The notes under the pieces are model-generated. The model saw only the letters and a list, made by a program, of their open reading frames with translations, had not been told where the DNA came from and did not search any database. A DNA stretch of 37,672 bases from Proteobacteria bacterium UBA1844 (lineage in GTDB: Bacteria > Pseudomonadota > Gammaproteobacteria > Steroidobacterales > Woeseiaceae): contig DDIS01000023.1 in NCBI GenBank assembly GCA_002338615.1, positions 1-37,672 on the forward strand, written 5' to 3'. This document shows positions 8,575 through 16,726 of this stretch, in pieces (within the stretch, counting starts at the first letter, position 1; each line of letters starts with the position of its first letter). The translations under genes were made by a program, and so were the position numbers.

Positions 8575-9603
8575 CGACTGCCGTGCGAACGCATCGATCA
8601 AGGCCCTGACACCCGACACCTGTGCGCTGCTCGCAAGGTCGTAGTCCGCGCCCGTGTAGCCCCACCAGTCCCAGCAGCCCTGCGGGTTCATCAGGCTCTT
8701 CTCGATTTGCGGATAGATAACGACAATGCTGTTGCCATCGGCCCATTCGTTCAGGCCAGCCTGGCGCGCAAAACTGTCACCGATAAATTCGGCGCCTTGC
8801 CGGCAACCGTGAAATGCAATGTGCAGGCGGCAATTTTCCGTGCTGACTGCGCAATCGGCCGGCACGTAGGCGAAAGCGTTGTCCGCGACGTTGCCGCTCG
8901 GAAAGTATGCCGAGACATCGACATCCCGCAGCTCGAGCGCGAGCTCGTCGTGGCGTGGCGCATCGAGGTCGGGATACAGGAAGCGCAGCAATTCTCCCGC
9001 AGCGTCATAATCGCAGGCATTCAGGAAGTCACCGCCCATCTCACCGCAAGCGACACCGTTCGACAGCGTTGGCCAGCCGTGGCCCGCTTCCGGCGCTGTC
9101 ACGTAAGCAATGTTTTCAGCGGGCAGGAACGCCCGCAAGAACGCGACCTGCGCATCACCAACGCCGGACGCAACGACCACATCGGCCGGGCTCTGAAAAA
9201 CCCACGCACGTGCTCCGGCAAGATCCGTGAGCGGCGCAATCTTCCCGGCTGCAGCGTTTTGCCGGGCGAAGTCCACCAGGTTTGCGACATCAATACCAGC
9301 ACCCTTCAGGCAAGGTCCGAGCGCCGTCGCAACACTGCCTGCAGCGCAATGATACGGCCCCGCGGCAATAGCCGCCGCACCACTGATTCGATCGGCGAGT
9401 GCCACTTGCGACTGCACCGCCATGTAGCCGCCCGCCGATACTCCGGATACCGTGACACGCGCTGCGAGCGCAGCAGTGTCGATGACCGGATCGTCTGGAT
9501 TGTCCGCCCGCTTCTCTGTTGCGCGCTGCCCGCACGCAGACAGGGCGAGCAGTGCCAATAGCGCAAGAAGTCTAAGTCTCTTTAAGAAATGTGCGAATAG
9601 CAT
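8566..9603 (-). CDS. PHB-depolymerase-family esterase, predicted lipoprotein
   Basis: 345 residues from the ATG at 9603, chosen for its AAGGAGG ribosome site; the frame is open further upstream. A lipoprotein signal ends in the lipobox LSAC (Cys24). The catalytic residues appear in the order Ser56 (GVSAG), Asp141 (QSPADVV), His175 (EAGHGWP), followed by HIAFHGCRQG (261-270), which resembles the oxyanion-hole motif. An oxyanion motif placed after the triad is the order described for type 2 PHB-depolymerase catalytic domains. No linker or substrate-binding domain follows, so soluble oligomers or amorphous polymer are likelier than crystalline PHB. It is the last gene of the TetR-led operon and overlaps the alpha/beta hydrolase gene by 32 bases. 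The substrate could be another ester. Confidence 0.88.
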   Translation of the reverse strand: MLFAHFLKRLRLLALLALLALSACGQRATEKRADNPDDPVIDTAALAARVTVSGVSAGGYMAVQSQVALADRISGAAAIAAGPYHCAAGSVATALGPCLKGAGIDVANLVDFARQNAAAGKIAPLTDLAGARAWVFQSPADVVVASGVGDAQVAFLRAFLPAENIAYVTAPEAGHGWPTLSNGVACGEMGGDFLNACDYDAAGELLRFLYPDLDAPRHDELALELRDVDVSAYFPSGNVADNAFAYVPADCAVSTENCRLHIAFHGCRQGAEFIGDSFARQAGLNEWADGNSIVVIYPQIEKSLMNPQGCWDWWGYTGADYDLASSAQVSGVRALIDAFARQSLL

Positions 9604-10435
9604 CGAGCGCCTCCTTCTCGTCGAGTATCGGTACATGACCGCGGTTCGGAACGCTGACCACATCCAGGTCGGGTTTACGCTGTTGCATTCTTGCTGCAAT
9701 GTCTGCCGTCATTACGTCGGAGATTGCACCGCGAATCAGCAAGGTCGGAATATCAGCCAGCGCGTCAAAGATGTCCTGGGGGCTGCCTTGCAAGCCGGCC
9801 AAGCCGGCGCGAACTGCCGTGCCAATATTACGATCGTAGTTGAGCTCGAAATCCCCGCTTGCGGTTTGCCGGTAGGTATTTTGCGTATACCAGCGCCAGT
9901 TCTCCGCTGACCAGTCCGGCAATGCGAGTTCGTAGTTGGCCCGGGTATTCGCCAATGCGACGGCAAAGTTTTCCGCCCGCGGCAAATTACCGGCCGACGC
10001 GACGATCCGGCCGAGCCCAACAGCGTGAATTTCCGGCCCGATATCATTGAGCACAACGGCCGCAACCCGCTCCCCTGCCGCACTGGCAAGCAATGCCGCT
10101 ACCATGCCACCGAGCGAGGTGCCTACCAGGCGGACGTGGGCCAGCCCGCGCTCCAGGACCAGCGTCAAAATATCTTCGGCGTATTGTGCGGGGTGATAGT
10201 TGCGCCAGTTGCTATCGTATTCCGACTCGCCGCGGCCACGAAAATCCGGGCAGATCACGCGGTAATCCGATGACAATTCTGCGGCCAGGCGCTCGAAATC
10301 GCGGCTGTTGCGGGTCAGGCCATGCAGGCAAATTACAGCGGTCTGATCCCCATGCTTGCCTGCACCGTAGTCGCGGTAATAAAGCCGCAGTCCGTCTCCG
10401 GCCTTGTAGTACTTTTCGTCAAAATCCGTCGTCAT
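9572..10435 (-). CDS. Alpha/beta-fold hydrolase
   Basis: 287 residues, cytoplasmic (no signal peptide). Features in order: oxyanion motif CLHGLTRN (about 36-43), nucleophile elbow GTSLGG with Ser107, Asp240 in IRGAISDVM and His267 in PNRGHVPIL. This is the standard layout of small esterases and C-C hydrolases. Its start overlaps the stop of the degenerate hot-dog gene (10432-10435) in an ATGA, and its end overlaps the lipoprotein depolymerase. Both point to co-translation. In context it may cleave imported ester oligomers or an acyl-CoA intermediate; the sequence alone does not separate these. Confidence 0.9.
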   Translation of the reverse strand: MTTDFDEKYYKAGDGLRLYYRDYGAGKHGDQTAVICLHGLTRNSRDFERLAAELSSDYRVICPDFRGRGESEYDSNWRNYHPAQYAEDILTLVLERGLAHVRLVGTSLGGMVAALLASAAGERVAAVVLNDIGPEIHAVGLGRIVASAGNLPRAENFAVALANTRANYELALPDWSAENWRWYTQNTYRQTASGDFELNYDRNIGTAVRAGLAGLQGSPQDIFDALADIPTLLIRGAISDVMTADIAARMQQRKPDLDVVSVPNRGHVPILDEKEALDAIRTFLKET

Positions 10436-10863
10436 GCTTGTCCTGTTGGCCGTTCTGTTGCGCCGCTTATTGTACCCCGTTGCTGATCCGCTGATTGCCT
10501 GGCGCTTGCTTTAACATCGCGAACGAGGACCAGCGCGCGACCTTCTGCGATCAAACGGCCATCGGCCAGGTGGCAGGTAGTTTTCAGATCGACAAGTTGC
10601 TTGTCGGGCCGCAAATCGGTGATTTCGACACGCGCCAGGAGTTCGTCGCCCGGCGCGGCGTTGCCGTGAAAGCGGCAGGCTTGTTTCAGGTAGTTGGTGC
10701 CGCGCCCCGGAAGCTTTACGCCAAGCAGGTAGGAAAACAACGCATTGATCATCGCCTCCGGAACGATCCCGGGAGGACACTGATGGCCGGAAATTCGCCG
10801 GTAGTTGTCGATGTCGGCAGCCGAGAACCGGCGTCGATGGCTTGCGCTTTGACCCAGCTTCAC
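10432..10863 (-). CDS. Degenerate MaoC-like hot-dog protein, lacks the hydratase dyad
   Basis: 143 residues from a GTG at 10863 that overlaps the upstream stop (GTGA, 10860-10863). A longer frame from 10923 would lie inside the upstream gene and is not supported. The hot-dog fold is suggested by FSAADIDNYRRISG and the strands RFHGNAAPGDELLARVEITD and TCHLADGRLIAEGRALV. The hydratase motif (DxNPxH) seen in its neighbour is replaced by SGHQCPPG, and the following loop is shortened by about 13 residues. It is therefore probably not an active hydratase alone. It may be a thioesterase-like or structural partner of the intact hot-dog protein. The C-terminal 25 residues are low-complexity. Confidence 0.75.
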   Translation of the reverse strand: MKLGQSASHRRRFSAADIDNYRRISGHQCPPGIVPEAMINALFSYLLGVKLPGRGTNYLKQACRFHGNAAPGDELLARVEITDLRPDKQLVDLKTTCHLADGRLIAEGRALVLVRDVKASARQSADQQRGTISGATERPTGQA

Positions 10864-11267
10864 GCCATGTCTCGCATGCGACCTGGTATCGGTGAACAGG
10901 ATACCGTCGTGCGGCCGCGGCAAGTCACCGTATCGTCGGCAACCCGGCTGCAGGTCATCGTGAGCCTGGCGGTGCCGCTAAGGTCTCTTTCCGATCGCAC
11001 CGTGAAACGCATCGCCTCGTCTGCGAATGTCGGCGCCGGGAACTCGAGGTCCTGCTCAACCTGTTGCGCGCCGGGCAACATTTCGTCAATAAGTCCGCGA
11101 AAAATGGCAGCCAGCAGCATGCCATGCGCCACTGTACGCCCGAAGCGGCTTTGCGCTGCAAACTCGGGATCGACATGAATCGGGTTGTTGTCGCCACTCA
11201 AGATCGCGAATGAGTCAAAGTCACGCTGCGTCAGCGTGCGCTCGATACTGCGCTCTGTGCGCACCAT
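10860..11267 (-). CDS. MaoC-like (R)-specific enoyl-CoA hydratase
   Basis: 135 residues, a single hot-dog domain. The catalytic signature is intact: LSGDNNPIHVDPEFA, with Asp26 and His31 in the DxNPxH pattern, then RFGRTVAHGML, as in PhaJ-type (R)-hydratases. The reaction is reversible hydration of a trans-2-enoyl-CoA to an (R)-3-hydroxyacyl-CoA. Its start codon directly abuts the acyl-CoA synthetase stop (11268) and its stop overlaps the GTG of the degenerate hot-dog gene. In this operon it would link (R)-3-hydroxyacyl-CoA made by the synthetase to beta-oxidation. Other MaoC-fold dehydratases are possible. Confidence 0.85.
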   Translation of the reverse strand: MVRTERSIERTLTQRDFDSFAILSGDNNPIHVDPEFAAQSRFGRTVAHGMLLAAIFRGLIDEMLPGAQQVEQDLEFPAPTFADEAMRFTVRSERDLSGTARLTMTCSRVADDTVTCRGRTTVSCSPIPGRMRDMA

Positions 11268-12767
11268 TCAGCCGGCCCCCAGGCGATGTTTCTGGATCTT
11301 GCCGGCAGCCGTGCGCGGAAATTCATCTACCGTGACAAAAAACTTCGGTACCTTGTACGCGGCCAGGTGCTCCCGGCAATAGGCACGCAGCAATTCGTCG
11401 CCCGGCTGTTCCTCACCGGGAACAAGCTGCACATACGCACATCCCACTTCGCCCCATTGCTGGTCAGGCCGCCCGACAACCGCAGCCTCATGAACTGCGG
11501 GATGCCGTGCCAGCAGTTGCTCGATTTCGGCGGGATAGACATTCTCCCCGCCCGAAATAAACATGTCCTTCAAGCGACCGACGATGAAGTAGTCGCCGTC
11601 CTCGTCCTCGTAGGCGAGATCGCCACTTTTCAGCCAGCCGTCCGCGCTGAAAACTTCGCGGGTGGCCGGTTCGTTTTGCCAGTAGCCGGGGGTAACTCCC
11701 GGGCCCGCGAACCAGAGTTCGCCGTGCTCACCGGCCTCGACATCGGCACCGTCTCTATTGACTATGCGCACTGAGCTCAGCAATTGCGGTTTGCCAACAG
11801 AGCCCGGCTTGTCGGCCACGCTCGCTTCCTCCATCAGGAACGCGGTCGGCCCGGTTTCGGTCATGCCCATGCCATTGCGTACCCGGGCGCCACGCGCGAG
11901 ATAACGTTCCACGAGTCCGGGAGACATCGCGGAACCGCCGCAACCCCAGCTGCGAATCCTGCCGAGGTCGAGTTTGTTGAAGTCGGGATGCAGGCTCATT
12001 TGCTGGTAAATCGTCGGCACGGCGAAAAAGGCATCGACTTGCGCATCGGCAAGAAGTGCAACGACGGCATCGGTATCAAACGCTGGCAGAATCCGAACTT
12101 CGCCACCTTCGATGAGCGTCGGCAGCGTGACAAGATTGATGCCCGCGGAATGGAACAAAGGCAGGAAGTTGAGGGTAACGTCCCTGCTTGAAATAGACAT
12201 CGCGTGGCGAATACTGACGTAGTTGGCAACTGCCATCTCGTAGGTCTGGATCACCGCCTTCGGCATACCCGTTGTCCCTGACGTATACAGCAGATACCAG
12301 CAATCTGTTGCTGGCCACAAGCGCCGCCCCTTGATTCCCGCCGCAATATCACGTTGTGTCGCGTACCCGTCTTTGTCGTCGAGGTCGAGGTGCACGCAGG
12401 CTGTCGCGATGAGATTTCTGACCGTTGCCCGGTCTTCTGCGCCATAGACCAGCAGCGCCGGTGCGGCAGCGTCGAGCAATGCCTGTATTTCGACGGCCGG
12501 CATGCGCCAGTTCAGAGGTACGAGGATCGCGCCGAGCTTCGCACAAGCGAACAGGAGCTCGAAGAACTCGACGCGATTGCGGCATAAAACACCGATCCGG
12601 TCGCCCCCTGCAACACCCAGCGACTGCATGAGGCCGGCGGCCTTTTGTGCCCTGTGCTCAAGTTCGCCATAGCTGATGGTGACGTCACCCGGACTGCAGC
12701 GAAACGCGGTGGCCTGCGAATTGAGCGCGGCGCGTTTGGCAAGCAGGTCAGGAATCATTGCCGGCAC
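11268..12767 (-). CDS. Acyl-CoA synthetase (AMP-forming, ANL superfamily)
   Basis: 499 residues, full length for the family. The phosphate-binding loop is YTSGTTGMPK (161-170), the acyl pocket region holds NGMGMTETGP, the hinge region reads GDYFIVGRLKDMFISGGENV, and the catalytic C-terminal lysine is Lys490 in PRTAAGKIQKH. It activates a carboxylic acid to its CoA thioester through an acyl-adenylate. Two close ATGs exist (12767 and 12758). It begins 6 bases after the TetR stop and directly abuts the hydratase. From context a 3-hydroxyacid or short to medium acid is a plausible substrate; the sequence does not fix it. Confidence 0.92.
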   Translation of the reverse strand: MPAMIPDLLAKRAALNSQATAFRCSPGDVTISYGELEHRAQKAAGLMQSLGVAGGDRIGVLCRNRVEFFELLFACAKLGAILVPLNWRMPAVEIQALLDAAAPALLVYGAEDRATVRNLIATACVHLDLDDKDGYATQRDIAAGIKGRRLWPATDCWYLLYTSGTTGMPKAVIQTYEMAVANYVSIRHAMSISSRDVTLNFLPLFHSAGINLVTLPTLIEGGEVRILPAFDTDAVVALLADAQVDAFFAVPTIYQQMSLHPDFNKLDLGRIRSWGCGGSAMSPGLVERYLARGARVRNGMGMTETGPTAFLMEEASVADKPGSVGKPQLLSSVRIVNRDGADVEAGEHGELWFAGPGVTPGYWQNEPATREVFSADGWLKSGDLAYEDEDGDYFIVGRLKDMFISGGENVYPAEIEQLLARHPAVHEAAVVGRPDQQWGEVGCAYVQLVPGEEQPGDELLRAYCREHLAAYKVPKFFVTVDEFPRTAAGKIQKHRLGAG

Positions 12768-12773
12768 GACGTC

Positions 12774-13388
12774 TCAGCTCGCCTCGCCGCGCGACATGCC
12801 GCTGCCAATGAGGTCGGTGATGGATGCGGCAATCTCTGCGGACGAGAGGCTGTCCTCCCAGGCGGCATAACGCATGCCGACGAAAACGTTCATGCCGATC
12901 AGTGCCCAGGACCAGATGTCGTAGTTGCCGTCCCGGATATCACCGCGCTCACCGGCTTGCTGCAGATTGTCACGATAGGCGGCGGCAAACGCACCGTAGT
13001 ATTCGCGGTACGCGTCTTCGGCGACAAACTGGGCCTCGGAGACGATGCGGTACAGATTGCGGTGACCGCGAACGAAGTCGATAAACGCCTCGAGGCCGCG
13101 CCGCTCCGCGGTCAGCCGGTTTGGCGACTCGGCCACCCGCTCTGCAATCCAGCCGCGTGTGAGCCGCCCCATGTATTCCACCAGCGCGCGGAAAATCTCT
13201 TCCTTGCTGTCGAAATAGACATAGAAGGTACCGAGCGCGACGCCCGCACGCTGGGTAATGCCGCTGATCGCGGCTTCGTAAAAACCGCGCTCCCCGAACT
13301 CGATTTCAGCGGCTTGCACCAGCTTTTCACGGGTTTGCCGGCCGCGGGAGGTCTTTGGGGCTTTTTTAGAAGTTGAATATTGATTCAT
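12774..13388 (-). CDS. TetR/AcrR-family regulator of the divergent catabolic operons
   Basis: 204 residues. After a basic leader (STSKKAPKTSRGRQTREKL) comes the helix-turn-helix (about 40-62: ISGITQRAGVALGTFYVYF) and the DSKEEIFRALVEY turn that defines the family, then a helical ligand domain. It is the first gene of the leftward ligase-hydratase-hydrolase operon and is divergent from the alpha/beta hydrolase, TonB receptor, MFS and dehydrogenase operon, with 43 bases between the starts. A palindrome (13399-13408) lies in that gap. It is therefore the likely repressor of both arms. Ligand unknown; an acyl-CoA or hydroxyacid is plausible. No obvious ribosome site precedes it. Confidence 0.92.
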   Translation of the reverse strand: MNQYSTSKKAPKTSRGRQTREKLVQAAEIEFGERGFYEAAISGITQRAGVALGTFYVYFDSKEEIFRALVEYMGRLTRGWIAERVAESPNRLTAERRGLEAFIDFVRGHRNLYRIVSEAQFVAEDAYREYYGAFAAAYRDNLQQAGERGDIRDGNYDIWSWALIGMNVFVGMRYAAWEDSLSSAEIAASITDLIGSGMSRGEAS

Positions 13389-13401
13389 GTTTCACTATAT
13401 T
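13373..13401 (+). promoter_or_regulatory. Predicted sigma-70-type promoter of the rightward operon
   Basis: TTGAAT (13373-13378), a 17-base spacer and TATATT (13396-13401), five of six matches to TATAAT. Transcription would begin near 13408, giving a leader of about 24 bases to the ATG at 13432. The -35 and spacer overlap the tetR start codon on the other strand, so expression of the two arms is physically linked. Confidence 0.55.
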
Positions 13402-13408
13402 GCGCAAT
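13399..13408. promoter_or_regulatory. Palindrome ATTGCGCAAT, candidate TetR operator
   Basis: A perfect 10-base palindrome that overlaps the -10 element and the predicted start of transcription of the rightward promoter, and lies just upstream of the tetR start on the other strand. A repressor bound here would block both directions. It is short for a TetR site, so the true operator may be longer and imperfect. Confidence 0.45.
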
Positions 13409-13431
13409 CGGAATGGATTGAGTCAAGTGTA

Positions 13432-14295
13432 ATGCTTCAGTTGCAACTAAGGGATGGCGCTCAGCTTGCGTACCGCGATGCGGGCTCCGGGCCGGCGTTG
13501 CTGCTGTTGCACGGCTGGAGCATGCGAAAAGAGGCGTTCGCGGCACAATTTCAGGCTCTCGATGCCCGCTTTCGCGTTGTTGCACCCGATCTTCGCGGCC
13601 ACGGTGCTTCCAGCAAGGCGGTCTCCGGAACAGACCTCAAGGCGCTGGCGGACGACGTAACGGAGCTGGTCCTGGCTCTGGATCTGACAGACATCGTCGT
13701 CGTCGGCTGGTCGATGGGCGCGATTGTCGCGTGGACAATGCTCAAGGGCGAGGCAGCGGCGCGCATCCGTGGCATTGTCGTCGTTGACATGGTGCCGCGC
13801 ATTTTGAGCGACCCGGACTGGCCATACGGGCTCCGCGAGGGCACCGACTCCTCAAGTTACGACCCGTATATCGCACGCATGCGCCAGGACTGGCCAGCGT
13901 TCACCAGCGAATACATTCCAGGAAACGTGGCGCGCGGGCGCGAGCAACAGCGCAGCGCCCTGCTTGCCCGCCTGTATGAGCTCGTCGAACACAACGACCC
14001 TGAGTCCATGGCTGTCCTGTGGCGCGCGCTGGCCGAGGTGGATCTGCGCAATTTTGTTGCACAACTCGATCTGCCCACCCTGATCAGCTATGGCGAACGC
14101 GGCCAGTTGTACAGCAGCGATGCATTCGCGTGGCTGCACGATCACATCACCAATTCACGACGCGTGAGCTTTGCCGACTCCGGCCACGCGCCGCACATGG
14201 AGGAGCCGGACAAGTTCAATGACGTACTCGCAGAGTTCGCGGACAGGCTGAACAGTGAAGCAGCAACCGCAATGGTAAATGGAACAGACATTTAA
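13432..14295 (+). CDS. Alpha/beta-fold hydrolase, first gene of the uptake operon
   Basis: 287 residues from the ATG at 13432. An upstream in-frame ATG at 13387 overlaps the tetR start and the predicted promoter, so it is rejected. Motifs: oxyanion LLHGWSMR (25-32), PDLRGHGAS, nucleophile elbow GWSMGA with Ser94, and His252 in DSGHAPHMEEP. There is no signal peptide, so it acts in the cytoplasm. It lies 18 bases before the TonB-dependent receptor, and a co-transcribed hydrolase and receptor suggest it cuts the imported compound. It resembles esterase and haloperoxidase-like hydrolases broadly; the substrate is not readable from sequence. Confidence 0.88.
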   Translation: MLQLQLRDGAQLAYRDAGSGPALLLLHGWSMRKEAFAAQFQALDARFRVVAPDLRGHGASSKAVSGTDLKALADDVTELVLALDLTDIVVVGWSMGAIVAWTMLKGEAAARIRGIVVVDMVPRILSDPDWPYGLREGTDSSSYDPYIARMRQDWPAFTSEYIPGNVARGREQQRSALLARLYELVEHNDPESMAVLWRALAEVDLRNFVAQLDLPTLISYGERGQLYSSDAFAWLHDHITNSRRVSFADSGHAPHMEEPDKFNDVLAEFADRLNSEAATAMVNGTDI

Positions 14296-14313
14296 AAGGC
14301 TGGGGAGGTCGTA

Positions 14314-16626
14314 ATGACGACATCAACACAGGAAACAAACGGTATGAACAAACATTTTTTGATTTTTGCTTCGGCATTCACAATAGCGCTCGGTTTTGTC
14401 GCGTACAGCGATGTGTCGCTGGCACAGGAGGGCGCAACCGATCGCGTGCTGGATGAAATCGTCGTGACCTCGGCACGACGCCGGGAGGAGTTGGTACAGG
14501 AAGTGCCTATTTCCATTTCGATCATCACGGGCGACGAGCTCGCACGTGTTGGCGCCGTGGATATCATCGACATTGCCAAGCGCAGCCCCAACGTGACGCT
14601 GGAAGTATCGCGCGGTACCAACAGTACGCTTAGCGCTTTCATTCGCGGCGTGGGCCAGCAGGATCCCGTTGCGGGCTTCGAGTCCGGCGTTGGTTTGTAC
14701 CTCGATGACGTGTATTTCAACCGGCCACATGCAGCCGTACTCGATCTCTACGATGTGCAGCGTGTCGAGGTACTGCGCGGACCGCAGGGCACACTGTACG
14801 GTCGCAATACCATCGGTGGTGCGATCCGCTACGTCACGCGGCCATTGTCCGACGAACCGGAACTGAAACTGAAAGGCGCAATCGGCAGCTACAGCCAGTT
14901 CGATGCGCTGGTCAGAGGTTCAATTCCGCTTTCCGACAGTTTTCGCATCGGTGCTACCGTTGCCAGATTTACCCGCGACGGCTACGGTGAAAACCTGAAT
15001 CTTGGCATCGATCAGTACGACAAGGACGTCACCGGCGTGCGGCTTAGCGCCGAATGGGACGCAACGGATGCGCTCAATTTCGTATTGCACGGCGACTACA
15101 CGCAGGATGACTCCAATCCCAAGAGCGGTTATCGCCTGATGGTCGGTGCCGTATCCGGTGCGCCGATACTCGACAATGTTTTCGATACGCGGGCCGGGTT
15201 GAATGTTCCCGAACAGGATGTGGAATCCTCGGGTGTCTCACTGACGACACGCTACGACTACAACGATTCATTCACGTTCAAGGCCATTCTTGCTGACCGC
15301 AGTGACGACACATGGTCACCGATCGATTTCGATGCCCTGCCCGTCGATGATCTCGATGTACCCGTGAACTACACCAATGACCAGACCTCCGCCGAACTGC
15401 AGTTGCTCTACAGCGGCGAAAAACTCAATGGCGTGTTCGGTTACTACTACCTCGATGCCAATGCGTTCAATGAATTTGACGTTGTTCTTGGACAACTCGG
15501 ACCGCTGATCAATATCCCCGGTCTGAACGCCAACACATACGGCGATGTCGATACCAGCACCTGGTCGGTCTATGCGGACTATTCATGGGATTTCTCCGAA
15601 GCGTGGAGCGTCGCGCTCGGCGGCCGATACACCTCGGATGAACGTGACTCGCGTGTCCTGCGCCGCACGTTCGCCGGCGGCATTTCGCCTGTTTTCGGCG
15701 GCTCGGCGGTGGTCATCGCGACTACCTCGGATTTCAACGGCAGCTCGACTGATACCAACTTTTCGCCGCGCGCATCGATCAGCTGGCGCCCGGTGGAGAA
15801 TAATCACTTCTACCTGTCCTACAGTGAAGGCTTCAAGGGTGGCAGTTTCGACCCACGCGGCCAGACCACGGCGGCTCCTGACCTGAATAACGACGGCACG
15901 GTCAGCGATGCGGAAATTTACGACTATATGCATTTCGATCCTGAAACTGTGAAGTCGTATGAGTTTGGCTGGAAGACTACGGCACTCGACAATCGCCTGA
16001 GCAGCGCAATTACGCTGTTCTACGGTGACTACACGGATGTGCAGATACCCGGCTCCATCGGCGTCGATACCAACGATGACGGCATCCAGGACACCTTTGT
16101 TGGCGTTACCACCAATGCTGGTAAGGCACGCATGCCTGGCGTCGAGCTCGAAGGCGCGTTTCAAGCCAGCGATCACTGGAACTTCGACTGGGCCATCGGC
16201 TATCTCGATGCGGAATTCACGCAGTTTATCGGCCCCAGCGGCGACGATATATCGGACCAGGCTGTTATTCAGAACACACCGAAATGGACCGCAGCTACGG
16301 ACGCAACTTTCGAGACCCCGCTGACGCTATTCGGTAACGGCGGCACGATTTCGTTCATTGGCACCGTGTCCTACCGTGGCGATTCGAGCCAATTCGAATT
16401 CCCCAACGCACTGCTCGACCAGGAGTCGTTTACCCTGTACGACATGAGCATCGTCTGGGAAGACGACGGTGGTCGCTGGCGCGTCGGACTGCACGGCAAG
16501 AACCTGTCCGACGAGGAATACAAAGTAGCCGGTTATGACTTTCCGGCGCTTGGCCTCGAGGGCAACGTGACTGCCTTTTACGGACCCCCCAGGACGGTTA
16601 CAGGTACAGTCGAATACCTGTTTTAG
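14314..16626 (+). CDS. TonB-dependent outer-membrane receptor
   Basis: 770 residues from 14314, which has a strong GGGAGGT ribosome site. A second start at 14344 gives a tidier signal peptide (MNKHFLIFASAFTIALG...) and may be the true one. After the signal cleavage comes a TonB-box-like DEIVVTSARR, then the plug domain (VPISISIITGDEL, FIRGVGQQDPV, VEVLRGPQGTLYGRNTIGGA) and a 22-strand barrel ending in an aromatic Phe, as outer-membrane insertion requires. Such receptors import large or scarce molecules using TonB energy. No Fur-like site or siderophore gene is nearby, and the hydrolase, MFS and hydroxybutyrate dehydrogenase neighbours argue for a carbon substrate rather than iron. Confidence 0.95.
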   Translation: MTTSTQETNGMNKHFLIFASAFTIALGFVAYSDVSLAQEGATDRVLDEIVVTSARRREELVQEVPISISIITGDELARVGAVDIIDIAKRSPNVTLEVSRGTNSTLSAFIRGVGQQDPVAGFESGVGLYLDDVYFNRPHAAVLDLYDVQRVEVLRGPQGTLYGRNTIGGAIRYVTRPLSDEPELKLKGAIGSYSQFDALVRGSIPLSDSFRIGATVARFTRDGYGENLNLGIDQYDKDVTGVRLSAEWDATDALNFVLHGDYTQDDSNPKSGYRLMVGAVSGAPILDNVFDTRAGLNVPEQDVESSGVSLTTRYDYNDSFTFKAILADRSDDTWSPIDFDALPVDDLDVPVNYTNDQTSAELQLLYSGEKLNGVFGYYYLDANAFNEFDVVLGQLGPLINIPGLNANTYGDVDTSTWSVYADYSWDFSEAWSVALGGRYTSDERDSRVLRRTFAGGISPVFGGSAVVIATTSDFNGSSTDTNFSPRASISWRPVENNHFYLSYSEGFKGGSFDPRGQTTAAPDLNNDGTVSDAEIYDYMHFDPETVKSYEFGWKTTALDNRLSSAITLFYGDYTDVQIPGSIGVDTNDDGIQDTFVGVTTNAGKARMPGVELEGAFQASDHWNFDWAIGYLDAEFTQFIGPSGDDISDQAVIQNTPKWTAATDATFETPLTLFGNGGTISFIGTVSYRGDSSQFEFPNALLDQESFTLYDMSIVWEDDGGRWRVGLHGKNLSDEEYKVAGYDFPALGLEGNVTAFYGPPRTVTGTVEYLF

Positions 16627-16638
16627 TCGTCCACCTCG

Positions 16639-16667
16639 CGCGGCGGGGTTTGCCCGCCGCGTGTTTT
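16639..16667 (+). terminator. Intrinsic terminator after the TonB receptor gene
   Basis: CGCGGCGGG (16639-16647) pairs perfectly with CCCGCCGCG (16653-16661) across a 5-base loop, followed by TGTTTT. The stem is strong but the T-run is short, so partial read-through to the MFS gene is likely. It begins 12 bases after the receptor stop. Confidence 0.75.
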
Positions 16668-16726
16668 CCTGTAAGTCTACCCGCCGGCTTTCGTCATCCT
16701 GAACCATCCTTCAAGGCAGGCACCAT

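Noticed and set aside
8707..9561. 284-codon plus-strand frame in the depolymerase gene
   Set aside because: The opposite strand carries a lipoprotein signal and complete catalytic motifs; this frame has none.
13387..13431. Upstream ATG for the first gene of the rightward operon
   Set aside because: It overlaps the tetR start codon and would place translation ahead of the predicted transcription start at about 13408.
14314..16626. TonB receptor as a siderophore receptor
   Set aside because: No siderophore biosynthesis, iron ABC transporter or Fur-like site is close; the only Fur-like box is at 29451-29470, far away.
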